Program-made: the position numbers and the translations under genes
Notes under the pieces: generated by a model
Told to the model about the DNA's origin: nothing
The model's input: the letters and a program-made list of their open reading frames with translations, nothing else
Database searches by the model: none
Origin: Clostridiaceae bacterium
Lineage (GTDB): Bacteria; Bacillota; Clostridia; Lachnospirales; Lachnospiraceae
Reading direction: 5' to 3'
DNA length: 61,361 nucleotides
Assembly (NCBI GenBank): GCA_018378255.1
Contig: JAGZXV010000009.1
Coordinates: 1-61,361 of the forward strand
Shown here: in pieces, positions 1 to 8,400 of the stretch
Position numbering within the stretch: position 1 is the stretch's first letter
Layout: every line of letters begins with the position of its first letter

Positions 1-302
1 AGCCTGGACGGCAGCCAGGTACTGGCTGATAGAGGATATGGCAGTAATCAGCTGATTGATTATATTTATGACCACGGAGGGGAACCGAACCTACCATCCC
101 CTTCAGAAAATGTGCCTGGTTTGAGCGACACTGTGACTGGCGGCTTTATAAGAAAAGACATTTAGTAGAAAGTTTTTTCCTAAAACTGAAAGCCTATCGA
201 AGAATCGCGATACGTTATGATAAACTGGCCAGTACCTATCCGGGGTTCATATGCATTGCTTCAATCTTAATTTGTTCAAACACACTCTATGGTTTGATTA
301 TG
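1..302 (+). pseudogene. IS5-family transposase, 3' remnant, frameshifted
   Basis: This is the C-terminal end of a DDE transposase cut by the window edge. Frame 1 reads VLADRGYGSNQLIDYI, a typical IS5 DDE stretch, and stops at 163-165. The continuation is found in frame 3 from about 132, with DWRLYKKRHLVESFF and RRIAIRYDKLAS, which is the conserved catalytic-Glu region and tail of IS5-type transposases. The two halves overlap in different frames, so the gene has a frameshift or uses programmed frameshifting; a decayed copy is more likely because one frame stops early. I could not locate a terminal inverted repeat. Insertion sequence identity beyond the family level is not claimed. Confidence 0.75.
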
Positions 303-321
303 ATATTTCGGTCTTATATCA

Positions 322-594
322 TCAATTATTATTCTCCAAACAAAACATTTTCTTCCCATCCGAGCCGCACTGAACCACATGAAAATCCAACAGATTCCCC
401 TCTGTCCAAAGTTCCAGAGCGTCAAGAATCCGCATAACCGTAGACCGGTTCATAAGCCTCTCTTTATCGAATGCAAAAGCCCCAAACTCACGGTTTACAA
501 AATCTGTGATCTCCGTAATAGTGAGGGGATGCTCTCTTGTGGCGTGATTCTCCAATACATTTATAATTAATAAAGAAAACATGGTCTGATGCAT
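322..594 (-). CDS. Small winged-HTH-like protein (possible truncated WYL-type regulator)
   Basis: A 90-aa protein whose N-terminal part (FSLLIINVLENHATREHPLT) resembles the first helix and wing-HTH segment seen at the start of WYL-domain transcription regulators, followed by a recognition-helix-like stretch (RLMNRSTVMRILDAL). The WYL ligand domain is absent, so it is either a truncated regulator or a stand-alone HTH protein. An AGAGAGG Shine-Dalgarno site sits about 8 bases before the ATG. It lies immediately downstream of the IS5 remnant, tail towards it, which fits truncation by insertion, but the 3' end also looks like a natural stop. Function is inferred from weak similarity only. Confidence 0.5.
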   Translation of the reverse strand: MHQTMFSLLIINVLENHATREHPLTITEITDFVNREFGAFAFDKERLMNRSTVMRILDALELWTEGNLLDFHVVQCGSDGKKMFCLENNN

Positions 595-661
595 GATATT
601 CTACCTCTCTTCCAGCATCAAAAAAGAACCTGCTCCAGGCCCTCATGTTTTCACTTATTGT

Positions 662-787
662 TTATCGGGCGCCCGGGCAGTGATTTTTAGTTACACCAAT
701 ACGTCCGCTGTCATAATGTGAAGAATCACTGTCGACACCGGACTGCCCGTAACTTGACTTTTTATCGAAATTTCTTATTACTGCCAT
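662..787 (-). CDS. Hypothetical 41-aa small protein
   Basis: Reading from the ATG at 787 gives a 41-residue peptide beginning MAVIRNFDKKSSYGQ and ending HCPGAR, with a near-perfect AAAGGAGGAAAA ribosome-binding site about 8 bases upstream. It is rich in Ser, Gly and Asp and has a single Cys close to the C-terminus. No signal peptide, membrane segment or known family is recognised. It sits just downstream of two tRNA genes on the same strand. The strong translation signal is the main reason to call it; the composition does not point to a function. Confidence 0.5.
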   Translation of the reverse strand: MAVIRNFDKKSSYGQSGVDSDSSHYDSGRIGVTKNHCPGAR

Positions 788-892
788 GTGGGTTTTCCTC
801 CTTTTTCCAATCTTCCATTCAGTATAGACAGAAATCCATCCTCTGTCAATAGCAGAAATCCTGATACTAAAATTATATGAAACTGATAAAAA

Positions 893-982
893 CGCAGATG
901 AGAGGATTCGAACCTCTGGGCCGGTTTTCACCAGCCAACTCCTTAGCGGGGAGCCGCATTCGGCCAGCTCTGCCACATCTGC
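893..982 (-). tRNA. tRNA-Ser (anticodon GCT)
   Basis: The minus strand folds as a class II tRNA of about 90 nt. The acceptor stem is GCAGATG paired with CATCTGC, the anticodon stem-loop is CTCCCCGCTAAGGAG with anticodon GCT, there is a long variable arm, and the T-arm contains GGTTCGAATCC. The long variable arm and GCT anticodon identify serine (AGC/AGU codons). CCA is not encoded. It is 4 nt downstream of tRNA-Tyr and probably co-transcribed with it. Confidence 0.95.
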
Positions 983-986
983 AAAA

Positions 987-1070
987 TGGAGAGAGGTGGA
1001 CTTGAACCACCAGAATCCCAGGACACCAGATTTACAGTCTGGCCCGCTTCCAATTACGGTATACCTCTCC
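987..1070 (-). tRNA. tRNA-Tyr (anticodon GTA)
   Basis: The minus strand gives an 84-nt class II tRNA: acceptor GGAGAGG/TCTCTCC (one G-T pair), anticodon arm CCAGACTGTAAATCTGG with anticodon GTA, a variable arm of bacterial Tyr type, and T-arm GGTGGTTCAAGTCCACC. The discriminator base is A, as expected for tyrosine. CCA is not encoded. It is followed directly by tRNA-Ser, forming a two-tRNA unit. Confidence 0.95.
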
Positions 1071-1189
1071 TTGCCTCTTATGACTGTATCATATCACCGG
1101 TTCCTGTGCATATTTGCCTTATTTCCTAATTTAACCGGAAATAAGACAAATTATACAAAACTAAAGGATCTACTTCTTTCTCCATCTCT

Positions 1190-2683
1190 CTATTTAAGCT
1201 TCAGTACAAACACATACACCCCTTCTTTTAAGGAAATTTCAAATACTTTTGCAACAGTAAACCCATGTTCTGCGCTCATCTTCTTCACATAATCCGCATT
1301 ATGGGAGTACAAAACCATGATTCCGTCTTGATTAAGAAAATGTCCCGCCGATGCAAAAAACGATTGATACAGGCTCTTAATCTCTTCCTCCGTTTTCCTC
1401 CCAATACAAAACGGCATATCCGTGATGATTTCATCAAACAGATATTCATGTTTAAATTCAAAGAAATCCCGGTTGATATAATGAATAATCTGCCCGGCCG
1501 CCTCCGTATTTTTTCTGGCCTTTTGTATGGCCTCTTCCTGGATGTCCACACCATACATGGTATTGGCCTTAACTGATTTATGGCGTTCGATCAGCATGGT
1601 TCCCACTCCACAAAACGGATCCAGCACCTGGGCGTTCTCTTTTCTGTATTTTTCGGTCAGCTTCACGGTCAGCGCTGCATTCACTGCTTTTATGCTGGTT
1701 GGAATCACTTCTTTCCGATAGGAAAAACGATGATCTTTCAAGGTGTATAATTTCAGCAGCACATTGAAGCTGCCTTCCTTGTTCTCGATCAAACGGATCT
1801 CAAACTCATAATTAGAGGTCGTATTGATGAGTTTACGGTCCGATAATTTTTCAATTTGGGAAGAAAGCTTTTTGGCAAACGCGCTTCTTTTATCCAACTC
1901 CATCCTGCTCTTTAACTCTACCCGGAAATAATATGGTAGTCTGCCGTCATGGTTTCGGGCCAAAAATTTCAAAAGATCGGAATTTACAATCCTTTCAGCC
2001 GCCTGTCCGGCATCTATGGGGCAGGTTTTCATCCCTTTAACCACAAACAAAAGATCATGGTACGTCCGGATCTTGTCCATCCAATCCAGGCTGCTCACCC
2101 GGGCCATAATGCCTGCATTAAAAATCTTTGTTTTAGCCTCCGGCTCCAAATCCAGCAGTTCCTTCTCCGTGACCTCAGGAAAATTCCGATTGGTCAGCAA
2201 AATAATATCATAAGATTCATCTCCGCCGGTAAACGCATGCATTTTAACTCCTTCTATCATGACAACCATGGAGGAGAGCTGACGGATCTCTTCTGTAATA
2301 TGCTTTAAATTTTCCGGCGCGGCCTCTTCTTTTGACAGCTCATTGAGACGAACCTTAAAATATTCCAGATATTTTCTGTAATCAAAATTCTTTATGGCTA
2401 TTAAATACGAACTTTTCACAAACAACTGCTGTTCTGCCCTGTATGCCTGAAAAAGCGGCTCTAAATATTCTTTTTTTCCGAGCTCACCCATCAATAAAGC
2501 GGCATTTTTACGGACCTTGGCATCCTCATCCTGTAATAGACCAATGAGATATTCTTCCGCTCCTGTCATACAGGAAACCGCTTGTTCCCTTCCTCTTGCC
2601 CCTTTCAGCTCCTGGCGCAGTCTGCTCAAATTCTGTCTTGTATCCTGATTCTTCAATATCTGATCCCAAATCTCTTTTATCAT
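1190..2683 (-). CDS. HEAT-repeat/THUMP-like class I SAM-dependent RNA methyltransferase-like protein
   Basis: A 497-aa protein. Residues ~1-100 look like HEAT repeats (EDAKVRKNAALLMGELGK). The middle resembles the THUMP/ferredoxin-like RNA-binding part of TrmN/RlmL-type methylases. The C-terminal ~170 residues are a Rossmann methyltransferase: motif I DPFCGVGTMLIERH, and motif IV DMPFCIGRK, the variant of (D/N)PP(Y/F) used by rRNA/tRNA guanosine methylases. Known relatives methylate guanosine in tRNA or 23S rRNA; the exact target here is unknown. The start at 2683 is chosen because AAAAGGAG lies 4-5 bases upstream; a TTG codon at 2713 would add ten residues without a ribosome-binding site. 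It is flanked by the tRNAs and the end of the pilus operon. Confidence 0.7.
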   Translation of the reverse strand: MIKEIWDQILKNQDTRQNLSRLRQELKGARGREQAVSCMTGAEEYLIGLLQDEDAKVRKNAALLMGELGKKEYLEPLFQAYRAEQQLFVKSSYLIAIKNFDYRKYLEYFKVRLNELSKEEAAPENLKHITEEIRQLSSMVVMIEGVKMHAFTGGDESYDIILLTNRNFPEVTEKELLDLEPEAKTKIFNAGIMARVSSLDWMDKIRTYHDLLFVVKGMKTCPIDAGQAAERIVNSDLLKFLARNHDGRLPYYFRVELKSRMELDKRSAFAKKLSSQIEKLSDRKLINTTSNYEFEIRLIENKEGSFNVLLKLYTLKDHRFSYRKEVIPTSIKAVNAALTVKLTEKYRKENAQVLDPFCGVGTMLIERHKSVKANTMYGVDIQEEAIQKARKNTEAAGQIIHYINRDFFEFKHEYLFDEIITDMPFCIGRKTEEEIKSLYQSFFASAGHFLNQDGIMVLYSHNADYVKKMSAEHGFTVAKVFEISLKEGVYVFVLKLK

Positions 2684-2769
2684 AGTTCTCCTTTTGTAAA
2701 TGCTGATTTTCAAATAAGTATACTATAATCCGGCGTATATTTCCATAAACTGACGAACGAAATCTTAAG

Positions 2770-3579
2770 TTAATCGGATTCCTTATAATTGGTCACTTCA
2801 AGCCACTGGGGTTTTCCGTTGGAATGCTTGCTGTTTTTGACCGCCTCATCCAATGAAGCGGTATCGTCAAAGGATATGTTAGCCGAACCTCCTGACGATC
2901 CATCCCACTTTGTGGCTCCATACCATTTGCCGTCCACTATATTATAAACATAAGGCACACTCCATCCTGCGTCCGCGTTTTCATTTTTCCTGGCAAACAG
3001 CCAAACGCACTCCTCTACCGGCTTGGACTTGTCTTTTCCCTGATAAAATGGCTGAATGGAATAAGTGTCGCCTCCCACTGTCAGGGCAGGCCATTTTCCA
3101 TTATATTTTTCAAGAAATGCCTTTCTGATATCATCATTGCTTTTGGTGGGATGCTCTTTTAAATACTGTACCGTAAAATCCCTGTAATCACTGATAAATG
3201 TATCCGCTACTTTTATATCCTCCGTTCCCCCCATAGAGGATCCGTGGATGCTGCAGCTGACCTTTATATACAGTTCATCCAATTCCGCCGTATAGTCACC
3301 GCCCGCCGGGCAGTATGCATCCGATTTTTCAAGAACCGCCTCCGCATCACCGGAGGAAAAAGCGTCATCTTCCATCCGGTCCAGCATCATCTGCCTGACC
3401 AGGGTTTTCCGGTTGTACTCACATACCGTGTCCTCGGTCTTCTTTTTCTTGCTCATGAACACAGGAACCGATACCGCCACAAGCACCGCGATTATGGCCA
3501 CCACAATCAGCAGCTCCGCCAGGGTAAATCCCCATGTATTTTTCTTCTTTTTCCATTCTCTCATTTTAACCGTCTTCAT
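2770..3579 (-). CDS. Type IV prepilin-like protein (minor pilin)
   Basis: A 269-aa protein with a type III (prepilin) signal: a Lys/Arg-rich leader ending in G, then FTLAELLIVVAIIAVLV, with Glu at +5 and a hydrophobic N-terminal helix of about 20 residues. The sequence around the cleavage site is almost identical to that of the predicted major pilin at 17.2-17.6 kb, so it is likely cut by the PilD encoded in the same operon and assembled in the same fibre. The globular domain contains several Cys and an Asp/Ser-rich C-terminus. It is the last gene of the pilus operon, 24 bp after the preceding minor pilin gene. Its size (about twice a major pilin) suggests a minor subunit. Confidence 0.8.
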   Translation of the reverse strand: MKTVKMREWKKKKNTWGFTLAELLIVVAIIAVLVAVSVPVFMSKKKKTEDTVCEYNRKTLVRQMMLDRMEDDAFSSGDAEAVLEKSDAYCPAGGDYTAELDELYIKVSCSIHGSSMGGTEDIKVADTFISDYRDFTVQYLKEHPTKSNDDIRKAFLEKYNGKWPALTVGGDTYSIQPFYQGKDKSKPVEECVWLFARKNENADAGWSVPYVYNIVDGKWYGATKWDGSSGGSANISFDDTASLDEAVKNSKHSNGKPQWLEVTNYKESD

Positions 3580-3603
3580 AATTACTTCCTTTATCTAATG
3601 TAT

Positions 3604-4155
3604 TCAGCGGTTCAGCAGCCTGATTCTGACATTTTCCAAAGAAGCCTTTCTATTGCCCCTGGAATCGCAGATATCATAAGACAGCTCTATATAAGAACCG
3701 TCGTCCCCTAACCGGAACAGCGGTTTGTCTTCCTTTTTCCTGATCCAATAACCCATGTAAGTTTTATCCTCATAGGGATAAGCCACCTTCTCATGATCAT
3801 ACTCAAACGCCAGTTTTCCCCAATCTTCTTCCTGGGGCCGGATTTTCATAACCGTACCGGAACCGTAGAGCGCGCTGTCATAACGCACTTCACTGCCGCC
3901 TTCGAGGATTTCCGGTTCGGATGCATAGCGCAGCTCCTCCGTCATGGAAAGCAGAAGGCTGTTGGCCAGAACTCTGGATTCCGCATATTCCTTCTCCGCC
4001 CGGTACACCTTGGCGGCAGTTCCCACCCCTGCGCTGACAGCCAGAGTGAGCAGCGACATGATGAGCACTGATACCATCATTTCGCCCAGAGTCACTCCAT
4101 CCCTATCCGTCAGACGGCGCTTTCTTTTTTTATCCGGACATTCAGTTCCCGTCAT
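3604..4155 (-). CDS. Prepilin-like minor pilin (PilW/GspJ-like position)
   Basis: A 183-aa protein. A basic leader is followed by G and VTLGEMMVSVLIMSLLTLAV, a prepilin cleavage site with Glu at +5 and a 20-residue hydrophobic helix. The start at 4155 is chosen because its ATGA overlaps the TGA of the upstream gene and GGAGGG lies 7-8 bases before it. The globular part (ELRYASEPEILEGGSEVRY) resembles PilW/GspJ-like minor pseudopilins. It is translationally coupled to its neighbour, so it is probably produced in stoichiometric amounts with the other minor pilins. Confidence 0.75.
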   Translation of the reverse strand: MTGTECPDKKRKRRLTDRDGVTLGEMMVSVLIMSLLTLAVSAGVGTAAKVYRAEKEYAESRVLANSLLLSMTEELRYASEPEILEGGSEVRYDSALYGSGTVMKIRPQEEDWGKLAFEYDHEKVAYPYEDKTYMGYWIRKKEDKPLFRLGDDGSYIELSYDICDSRGNRKASLENVRIRLLNR

Positions 4156-4532
4156 TTTCCACCCTCCGTCAGAGTTTTCGCCCAATACGATACCATATCG
4201 TCTCCGTAATAGAAATCCACTGCATAATCCTGGGAGGGATTCCCGCCTGTTCCCACAGATACGGTTATGCTCCCTGCCTTCTTTTGTACAAGCTCACCAT
4301 CTGTTTCAAAACATTCCAGTTGTGACATGGCCTTATAAAATATATCATCGGCCTTTTGAGTGTTTGTATTAATCTTCTGGGATACCGTCACCATGTTCAA
4401 AAAAAGAGAACTGGCCACAGCCACAAACAGGATTCCCACCAGTACTTCCACCAGGGTTTCGCCGCACCGGCTTCTGCACTTCTTTTTCAGCTGTTCCTTC
4501 AGCCTGTTTTTCTGCATGTCTTCACGGTTCAT
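4152..4532 (-). CDS. Prepilin-like minor pilin (PilV/GspI-like)
   Basis: A 126-aa protein with a basic leader ending RCG, then ETLVEVLVGILFVAVASSLF. This is a prepilin site with Glu at +5; the first mature residue is Glu rather than Phe/Met, which is uncommon. The short mature region after the helix fits a PilV/GspI-type minor pseudopilin. It overlaps both neighbours by ATGA junctions (start with the PilX-like gene, end with the PilW-like gene), indicating a translationally coupled minor pilin block. Confidence 0.75.
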   Translation of the reverse strand: MNREDMQKNRLKEQLKKKCRSRCGETLVEVLVGILFVAVASSLFLNMVTVSQKINTNTQKADDIFYKAMSQLECFETDGELVQKKAGSITVSVGTGGNPSQDYAVDFYYGDDMVSYWAKTLTEGGK

Positions 4533-5377
4533 TTACTGCCGCCTCCTGTCTTCCCTCCAACGGACATCCGCGGTTCATCCGGTGAAAAGATCACCTGGGA
4601 GTAATAGTTATAGGTTGTTGTTTGAATCCCGGTATCCGGATCTGTTTCAGTCTCCGTCTCTTCTTCCAAAGTATAATGAATCAGGGCTCCCATGGTCATG
4701 CTCATCCGGTACTGGCCATATGATTCATCCGCTATGGAAAATTCCGCCACGGCTGTAACAAAAAGCTGCTGGGAATTACGGCCGTTTAATACGGCGTGGT
4801 CCGGTGTCACAGTCAACGTGACGGTAACCGGCAAAATCCCAGGCCCGGACCAATTGCCGGATTTTAGGCTCTCTTCTTTGTCTCTTGGCTCACCGTCCAA
4901 TTCCCGGCCATCCATTCCTTCAAATGTCAAACTGATGCTCTCACTGCCGCCCTGATCCCCTGGAATCCGCAATTCATTATCCTTTAAACAGTTCAGATAG
5001 GTCTGATAGAAACGTTGAAGAAGCGCCTGCTTAACCGCTTTCCCCTCATTTTCAGTGAGCATTGAGTGTAGCATGCTTTCTTTCAATTCCATTCTTTCGT
5101 CACTGTCCGCCGCCTCATCCCGGCCACCATGATCTGCTTCCCATTCTCCGGCACAGTCCTTTAACTGGGCTTTCAGGAGTTCGGCCGCAGACATGACTGC
5201 CAGATAACAGCCCTCATTGCGTTTCTCCATCTTCACATGGCTGACATTGGCAGAAGCCGCTGCCAGCACCACCGATCCCACCATGGCGCAGATCAGAAAA
5301 TACAATAAGGCGATTGCCATAGAGGCGCCCTGACGGCTTTTTACTTTGTCTGTTCCTGATCTGATGTATTCCTGCAT
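4529..5377 (-). CDS. PilX/GspK-like pilus assembly protein
   Basis: A 282-aa protein. The N-terminus has a basic segment and QGASMAIALLYFLICAMVGSVVLAAASA, a single hydrophobic helix like that of PilX/GspK proteins, which often lack a perfect prepilin Glu. The remainder is hydrophilic. The start at 5377 is chosen because AAAGGAGG lies about 10 bases upstream; a longer reading frame begins at 5530 but would overlap the giant gene. It follows the giant pilin-like gene by 25 bp and overlaps the next minor pilin by 4 bp. Known PilX/GspK proteins cap the fibre or prime assembly; that role here is inferred. Confidence 0.6.
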   Translation of the reverse strand: MQEYIRSGTDKVKSRQGASMAIALLYFLICAMVGSVVLAAASANVSHVKMEKRNEGCYLAVMSAAELLKAQLKDCAGEWEADHGGRDEAADSDERMELKESMLHSMLTENEGKAVKQALLQRFYQTYLNCLKDNELRIPGDQGGSESISLTFEGMDGRELDGEPRDKEESLKSGNWSGPGILPVTVTLTVTPDHAVLNGRNSQQLFVTAVAEFSIADESYGQYRMSMTMGALIHYTLEEETETETDPDTGIQTTTYNYYSQVIFSPDEPRMSVGGKTGGGSK

Positions 5378-5402
5378 TGGCCGGACGCCTCCTTTCCCTG
5401 AT

Positions 5403-8400
5403 TTATGGTAATTTTTCATAATATGGCTGATAACCGAATGGCCAGATACCAGTATGGGACCACCCGTCGATACCTGCTCCCACCGCTTCAAGCATCGGGA
5501 ACGGATAATTCTCATAACCCGGACCCACATTTGCTGCGTCAGGCTGCATAGCGGTCAAAACGGCATTCTGTTTATCATTCATCTCTCTCGTCATCTCCTG
5601 ACTGAACTGCGCAGTGGTCCAGGGCACTGCGGCAGCTTCCACAGCGCCGTAATCCGCATTGTGTGACGGAAGCGCCAGACCGTCTTCTCTCAGGAAGAAA
5701 CAGTCGGATACGGCCGCCCGCTCCAGAGGCTGCCAGGTTCCCCCAAGATCAGTCAGATATAAATATGGCTTTCCATCATAAGAACCGCTGGCCCACCGGC
5801 CTGCCCTGACCTGTTTTGTCTCAAACAGCTCCCTCCGTCTGGCCGTATTTTCCGGCTCCTGTGTGAGCGCCCGGTCATAATTGTCCAGATTGACCCGGTA
5901 TCCGGTATAAACCATTCCTTCTTCCGGTGATTTTTCGTTGATCCAATAGAGGTATTTTCCTCCGGCGGACTTGTTGACCGCCCACATGGTCATCACCGTA
6001 TTTTCCTGGGATTTCTCGTAAATGGTGTGGTAGTAACTGATATCGGATACATCGGAGGAAGGAGGAATCAGCCTGTCGCTGCTGTCGAATACAATTCCAT
6101 AGGCATTTCTTATCTCCTCATCCGCAGCCTTTTCATTTGTATTCTCACGGCCGCTTTCCAGCAGTCTGGGATATTCCGGATATCCCAGTATATTATAAAC
6201 CAGAGCTGAAATATTGCTGTTGTCGAAAATTCCCCTCGTTTCCGAATCCATTCCGATATCCATATTCCATACCGCTTTACCGTTCTGGTCCGTTCTCCGG
6301 TTATGCACATTAGCATCCTTCATAATGCGGATCAGATTCCGTATCATATCGTCGGTAACAGCAAAGGAGTCCTGGCTCATCGGAAGATGCCCGATAAAGC
6401 CTCCCGCTTCCGCCTCCTGTTGTTCCGCCAGAACTGCGGCATCTCCTTTCGTAATCACGGCGCCGGCGGAGTAGCACCGGGCAATGGATACCTGGCTGCC
6501 TTTTTGTGAAGATACGCTTCCTCCGAAGCCGCCCTGGGCGGACCCTGATGCGGCATTGGTCCTGTGTAAGGATACACTGCCGGATGCATAGCAGTTTTCT
6601 ATCCTGCCGGATGAGGTAATATCCCCGAAAAAGCCTCCCGCCTTCAATACCGTCAAAGCTCCGTCTTCTCCATAAGCCGTCACATCTCCTGATGCATAAC
6701 ATCGGTCAATGCTGCCGTTTTCCATCTTTCCCACAAATCCTCCGGCTGTTGAATCCGAAGGCCACACCGCCGTTACATCCGCATACGAAAAACATTGTTC
6801 TATGGCTCCGCTTTTGACTACGCCGGCAAAACCGCCGATATTTCCTGCGCCTGTGATCTGCAGGCCGTTGACCGACAGTTGTTTGATCACATTAGAAGGG
6901 CCTGTCGAAACTGTGCCTGCAATGCCTCCGGCATTTCCTGCCGCCTGAATATAGCCCGGCTTCTTAACCAGGCCTCCGGCAGGCGCGCTTTCCACTCTTA
7001 TTCCGTTGAATACGGTATAGTCGGTAAGGACCGGCGTCAGTCCTCCGGTATTCTGACAGTTTTCCGTTATAATCGAACTGAGCTTTACGGTGCTGTACAC
7101 ATGATCCGCAGCCCGGATGGTCATAACGCGGTTGGATGCGGCATTGGCCACACCTCCGACAAAAATGCTTCCCCCCGGCTGGACGCGCACCGCAATATCC
7201 GGCAGAATGACCTCTTTGGGCAGCGACATGGTTCCGGTTTCCAGAAACTTTCCGGCCAGGCCGCCAACTCCTGAATCGCTGTGATAACGGTTCGTTCCAT
7301 TTTCAGAGGCTGCTGTGATACTGCTGCCGCCAAAATCCCATAATGTGCCCTGAGCCACAACCTCTGCCTTGCTGTTTTGTCCCATCAGCCCGCCGTAAGC
7401 GCAATAGGTATTGCTCCGGCCGGGATCCGCCGTTTCCAGCAAAGCCCCATGAATTCCGATGTTTCCAATGCTCAGGGAACTCAAACCCCCGTCTCCTGAA
7501 GATTTATATAAGGAACCGAGGACCAATCCGCCGATATGGTATTGGCTGGCTCCGGCATTTGCCACCAGTATGGAGCCGTCCGTCCCTTGTACCCATAGAT
7601 CTGAGATGGAAACAGAATGAGTGCTGATCTCACATAAACCGGCCGTCAGACCCACTCCGTTATACAGTTTCGTGTTATGGCTGGCTGCAGTCTGTCTCAC
7701 CGTAATAGTACCCGTCATGCTGATATTGGCGATGGCCACCGCTCCGGTTCCTGAGTTGATCTGGCCGATGAGGCCGCCTACCGCCCGGTCTCCTTCCATA
7801 ACTGCACTTTCCCCGCCTTTTCCTGTTACAATCACGTTCTGAACATTCCCGCTGTCCATATATCCGATGGTACCGCCCAGATGGGTGGCCTTGCTGCCTT
7901 TGACCGATACATCGTCCATATGCAGTCCGTCTATCATCCCTCCTGCGGTCAGCCGGCCCACCGCTCCGCCTATGTATTTGACCGGAGTATTTCCGCATTC
8001 TATAACGGAGTTATTGACAATGCAGTCCTTGATGGATGAGCCTGACAGCATTCCAGCCAGGAGACCGAAGGATTCTGCTCCTGATGTCAAATCATGAATT
8101 TCCAGCCTGGCATTGTCAATCGTCACATTGCTGATTTCCGTTTTTCCTGACGCTTCACGGCATAATATTCCTCTGTAATCCTCATTTTTCCTGACCATGG
8201 ACGCGCCCTGGACCGTCAGATCTTTCACTTGTGCCCCGCTCAGGAAGCCAAAAAGAGGAACATCTCCATTGGTGGTCACTTTGTCAAAGGTGCTGCTATT
8301 TGAAACTTTGTCCCTGGATTCCCAGGCTCCCAAACCTGTTATAACATGGCCGTTTCCATCATAAATGCCTCCAAACTGCGTCTTATAAGATCCGATGGAG

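Noticed and set aside
662..976. A 104-aa frame running across tRNA-Ser
   Set aside because: It translates the tRNA gene itself; only the inner 41-aa ORF has a ribosome-binding site.
996..1292. A plus-strand frame over tRNA-Tyr and the methylase tail
   Set aside because: It reads the antisense of a tRNA and of a conserved gene; no start signal.
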